This document shows positions 42,878 through 44,049 of a stretch of 44,049 nt of DNA, piece after piece (the first letter of the stretch is position 1; the number at the start of each line of letters is the position of its first letter). Both the position numbers and the translations under genes were made by a program. Location: positions 1-44,049 of the forward strand of contig JAEURK010000207.1 of assembly GCA_016789175.1 (NCBI GenBank), given 5' to 3'. The notes beneath the pieces were generated by a model. The model worked only from the letters and a program-made list of their open reading frames with translations, did no database searches and was not told the origin of the DNA. This DNA is from Anaerolineales bacterium. Its GTDB lineage: Bacteria > Chloroflexota > Anaerolineae > Anaerolineales > UBA6663.

Positions 42878-43777
42878 CTACAAATATGCCTTTGCGACTC
42901 GAGCCGCCAGGCGAGCGTTGTTGAGCACGAGCGCGATGTTGACCCGCAGGCTTTCGCCGTGCGTGGCGGCGTGAAAGTGCCCGAGCAGGAAGGGCGAGAC
43001 GGGTTTGCCGCGCAGGCCACGCCGGGTCGCTTCGGCCAGCCCTTCGGCCAGCACGCGATCGTGGAGCGCCGGGTCGAGCTGTTGCTCGACGGGCAACGGG
43101 TTAGCGATCACCAGGCCGCCGCGGGTGTCGTGCAGGGCCCAGTGGTGACGCATCGTCGCTGCGATTTGCTCGGGCGTATCGACCTGCCAGTCGAGCGGGA
43201 AGCCTGAGTCGTTCAGGTAGAAGCCCGGGAACCGGCGGGTGCGATAACCGAGCACCGGCACGTTGAGCGTCTCGAGCCGTTCGAGCGTCGCGCCGATGTC
43301 CAGAATCGATTTGCACCCGGCGCACACCACGGCCACCGGCTCGCGGCCAAGCGTCATCAGGTCGGCGCTCTCGTCGAACGTGGTCGAGGCTTCGCGGTGC
43401 ACGCCGCCAAGGCCGCCGGTCGCGAACACACGGATGCCGGCCCGCGCCGCCAACAGCATCGTGCTGGCCACGGTCGTGGCGCCGTGCGAGTTCAGCGCCA
43501 TCGCGATCGGGACGTCGCGCACGCTGAGCTTGGGCACGTTGGGCGACGCGCACAGCGCGCCGAGCTGCTCGGCCGTCAGGCCGATGGTGGGTACGCCGGC
43601 AACAAGCCCGATCGTGGCCGGCACGGCGCCCTCGGCGCGGATCACGTCTTCGATCTCGCTTGCCACGCGCAGGTTATCGGGCGCGGTCAGGCCGTGCACG
43701 ATCAAGGTGGTCTCGAGCGCGACGACGGGCTGGTGGGCATCGAGGGCGGCTTTGACTTCAGGAGAGTAGGTGAGCAT
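42878..43777 (-). CDS. psuG: Pseudouridine-5'-phosphate glycosidase
   Basis: 299 residues. PsuG reversibly cleaves pseudouridine 5'-phosphate to uracil and ribose-5-phosphate. [12 protein letters not shown] (E22), PKLSVRDVP (K83), FDESADL and [11 protein letters not shown] (K156) carry the active-site residues expected for the ribose Schiff-base mechanism. GTTVAS-like [12 protein letters not shown] and [11 protein letters not shown] are strong family blocks. ATG 43777 lies just after a heptad hairpin and has no clear SD. No psuK kinase is seen next to it. It is downstream of guaB, which suggests nucleotide salvage context. Confidence 0.94.
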   Translation of the reverse strand: MLTYSPEVKAALDAHQPVVALETTLIVHGLTAPDNLRVASEIEDVIRAEGAVPATIGLVAGVPTIGLTAEQLGALCASPNVPKLSVRDVPIAMALNSHGATTVASTMLLAARAGIRVFATGGLGGVHREASTTFDESADLMTLGREPVAVVCAGCKSILDIGATLERLETLNVPVLGYRTRRFPGFYLNDSGFPLDWQVDTPEQIAATMRHHWALHDTRGGLVIANPLPVEQQLDPALHDRVLAEGLAEATRRGLRGKPVSPFLLGHFHAATHGESLRVNIALVLNNARLAARVAKAYL

Positions 43778-43803
43778 GGTGTTCTGTGGGAGGTAGGCGA
43801 AAG

Positions 43804-43847
43804 GAGGGAAGAGGGAGGAGGGAGGAGACCCTCCTCCCTCTTCCCTC
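43804..43847. repeat. Perfect heptad hairpin between guaB and psuG
   Basis: GAGGGAA (43804-43810) then GAGGGAG twice. Arms 43804-43820 and 43831-43847 pair perfectly over 17 bases, and the right side continues with further TTCCCTC copies. It is closely related to the element at 42826-42867. Confidence 0.88.
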
Positions 43848-43863
43848 TTCCCTCTTCCGTTCC

Positions 43864-44049
43864 TCAGCTGCCTCGCTGGTAATTCGGCGACTCGCGCGTG
43901 ATCATCACGCTGTGCGGATGGCTCTCGATCAGGCCCGAGTTGGTGATGCGCACCAGACGGGTGCGAGTGCGCAGATCGTCGAGGGTGCGCGCGCCGGCGT
44001 AGCCCATGCCGGAGCGCAGGCCGCCGACCATCTGGTAGACCGCATCGCG
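43864..44049 (-). CDS. guaB: IMP dehydrogenase, C-terminal part
   Basis: Last 61 residues of GuaB, which oxidises IMP to XMP in guanine-nucleotide synthesis; the rest lies beyond the window edge. I translated it directly: it begins [17 protein letters not shown] and continues [10 protein letters not shown], the conserved GGLRSGMGY block near the IMPDH C-terminus, and ends SPNYQRGS. The stop is at 43864-43866, 17 bases before the heptad hairpin region. Confidence 0.92.
   Translation of the reverse strand, partial: RDAVYQMVGGLRSGMGYAGARTLDDLRTRTRLVRITNSGLIESHPHSVMITRESPNYQRGS

Overview
The window is 44 kb of gene-dense, high-GC bacterial DNA. It most likely comes from Chloroflexota (Anaerolineae or a close relative). 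That placement is inference from gene content: sugar ABC systems, a CSLREA-type surface protein, lipoproteins with long Thr/Pro tails, a RicT/PSP1 protein, a fused gamma-alpha 2-oxoacid:ferredoxin oxidoreductase, a probable F420 reductase, a COG3375-type GNAT, HEAT and REC-GGDEF proteins, and heptad-built intergenic hairpins. I see no rRNA, tRNA, CRISPR array, transposase, integrase or phage gene.

Region 1 (1-5719) is the most unusual part. A XylF-like lipoprotein and a XylH-like permease are followed by a protein that joins one sugar-type ABC ATPase domain to a complete HisKA_3/HATPase_c histidine kinase. Divergently encoded are a response regulator with a rare REC-HTH-REC layout and, downstream of it, the start of a ChvE-like sugar-binding lipoprotein. 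A G4/C4 inverted repeat lies in the shared promoter region. My reading is a transporter-shaped sugar sensor whose ATPase subunit carries the kinase, controlling a second sugar importer. Region 2 (5727-8709) holds ribulokinase and a cytosolic alpha-L-fucosidase. Region 3 (8820-16661) holds an Mrp-type ATPase lacking its CxxC, an EamA transporter, a sugar-kinase-fold protein whose ROK motifs appear in circularly permuted order, class II aldolase, an F420 reductase, RicT, a BtuF-like protein without a signal peptide, a small lipoprotein and a cytochrome b5-like protein.

Region 4 (16875-20498) is a GntR-type regulator followed by korAB. Region 5 (20576-27319) has a two-helix membrane protein, a secreted CSLREA beta-helix protein with a beta-propeller nested in it, and hyuA-hyuB. 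Region 6 (27343-28592) is a CstR-like thiol regulator with a clear promoter/operator, an OsmC protein and a thioredoxin. Region 7 (28607-31231) is fabF-fabH, with FabH carrying a basic C-terminal tail. Region 8 (31373-38876) has an NAD(P)-dependent epimerase and a GNAT on the plus strand, converging on a minus-strand operon: tsaC, cyclophilin, a VTT membrane protein, REC-GGDEF and a giant HEAT protein. Region 9 (38955-44049) has a Thr/Pro-tail lipoprotein and a minus-strand run of guaB (partial), psuG, an ornithine cyclodeaminase-like gene, a nucleotidyltransferase and a glycosyltransferase.

Many gaps between genes hold long, often perfect inverted repeats. Several are built from 7-, 10- or 14-base tandem words, resembling the short tandemly repeated repetitive sequences of cyanobacteria. 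Where such an element touches a start codon, the downstream gene often lacks a Shine-Dalgarno sequence.
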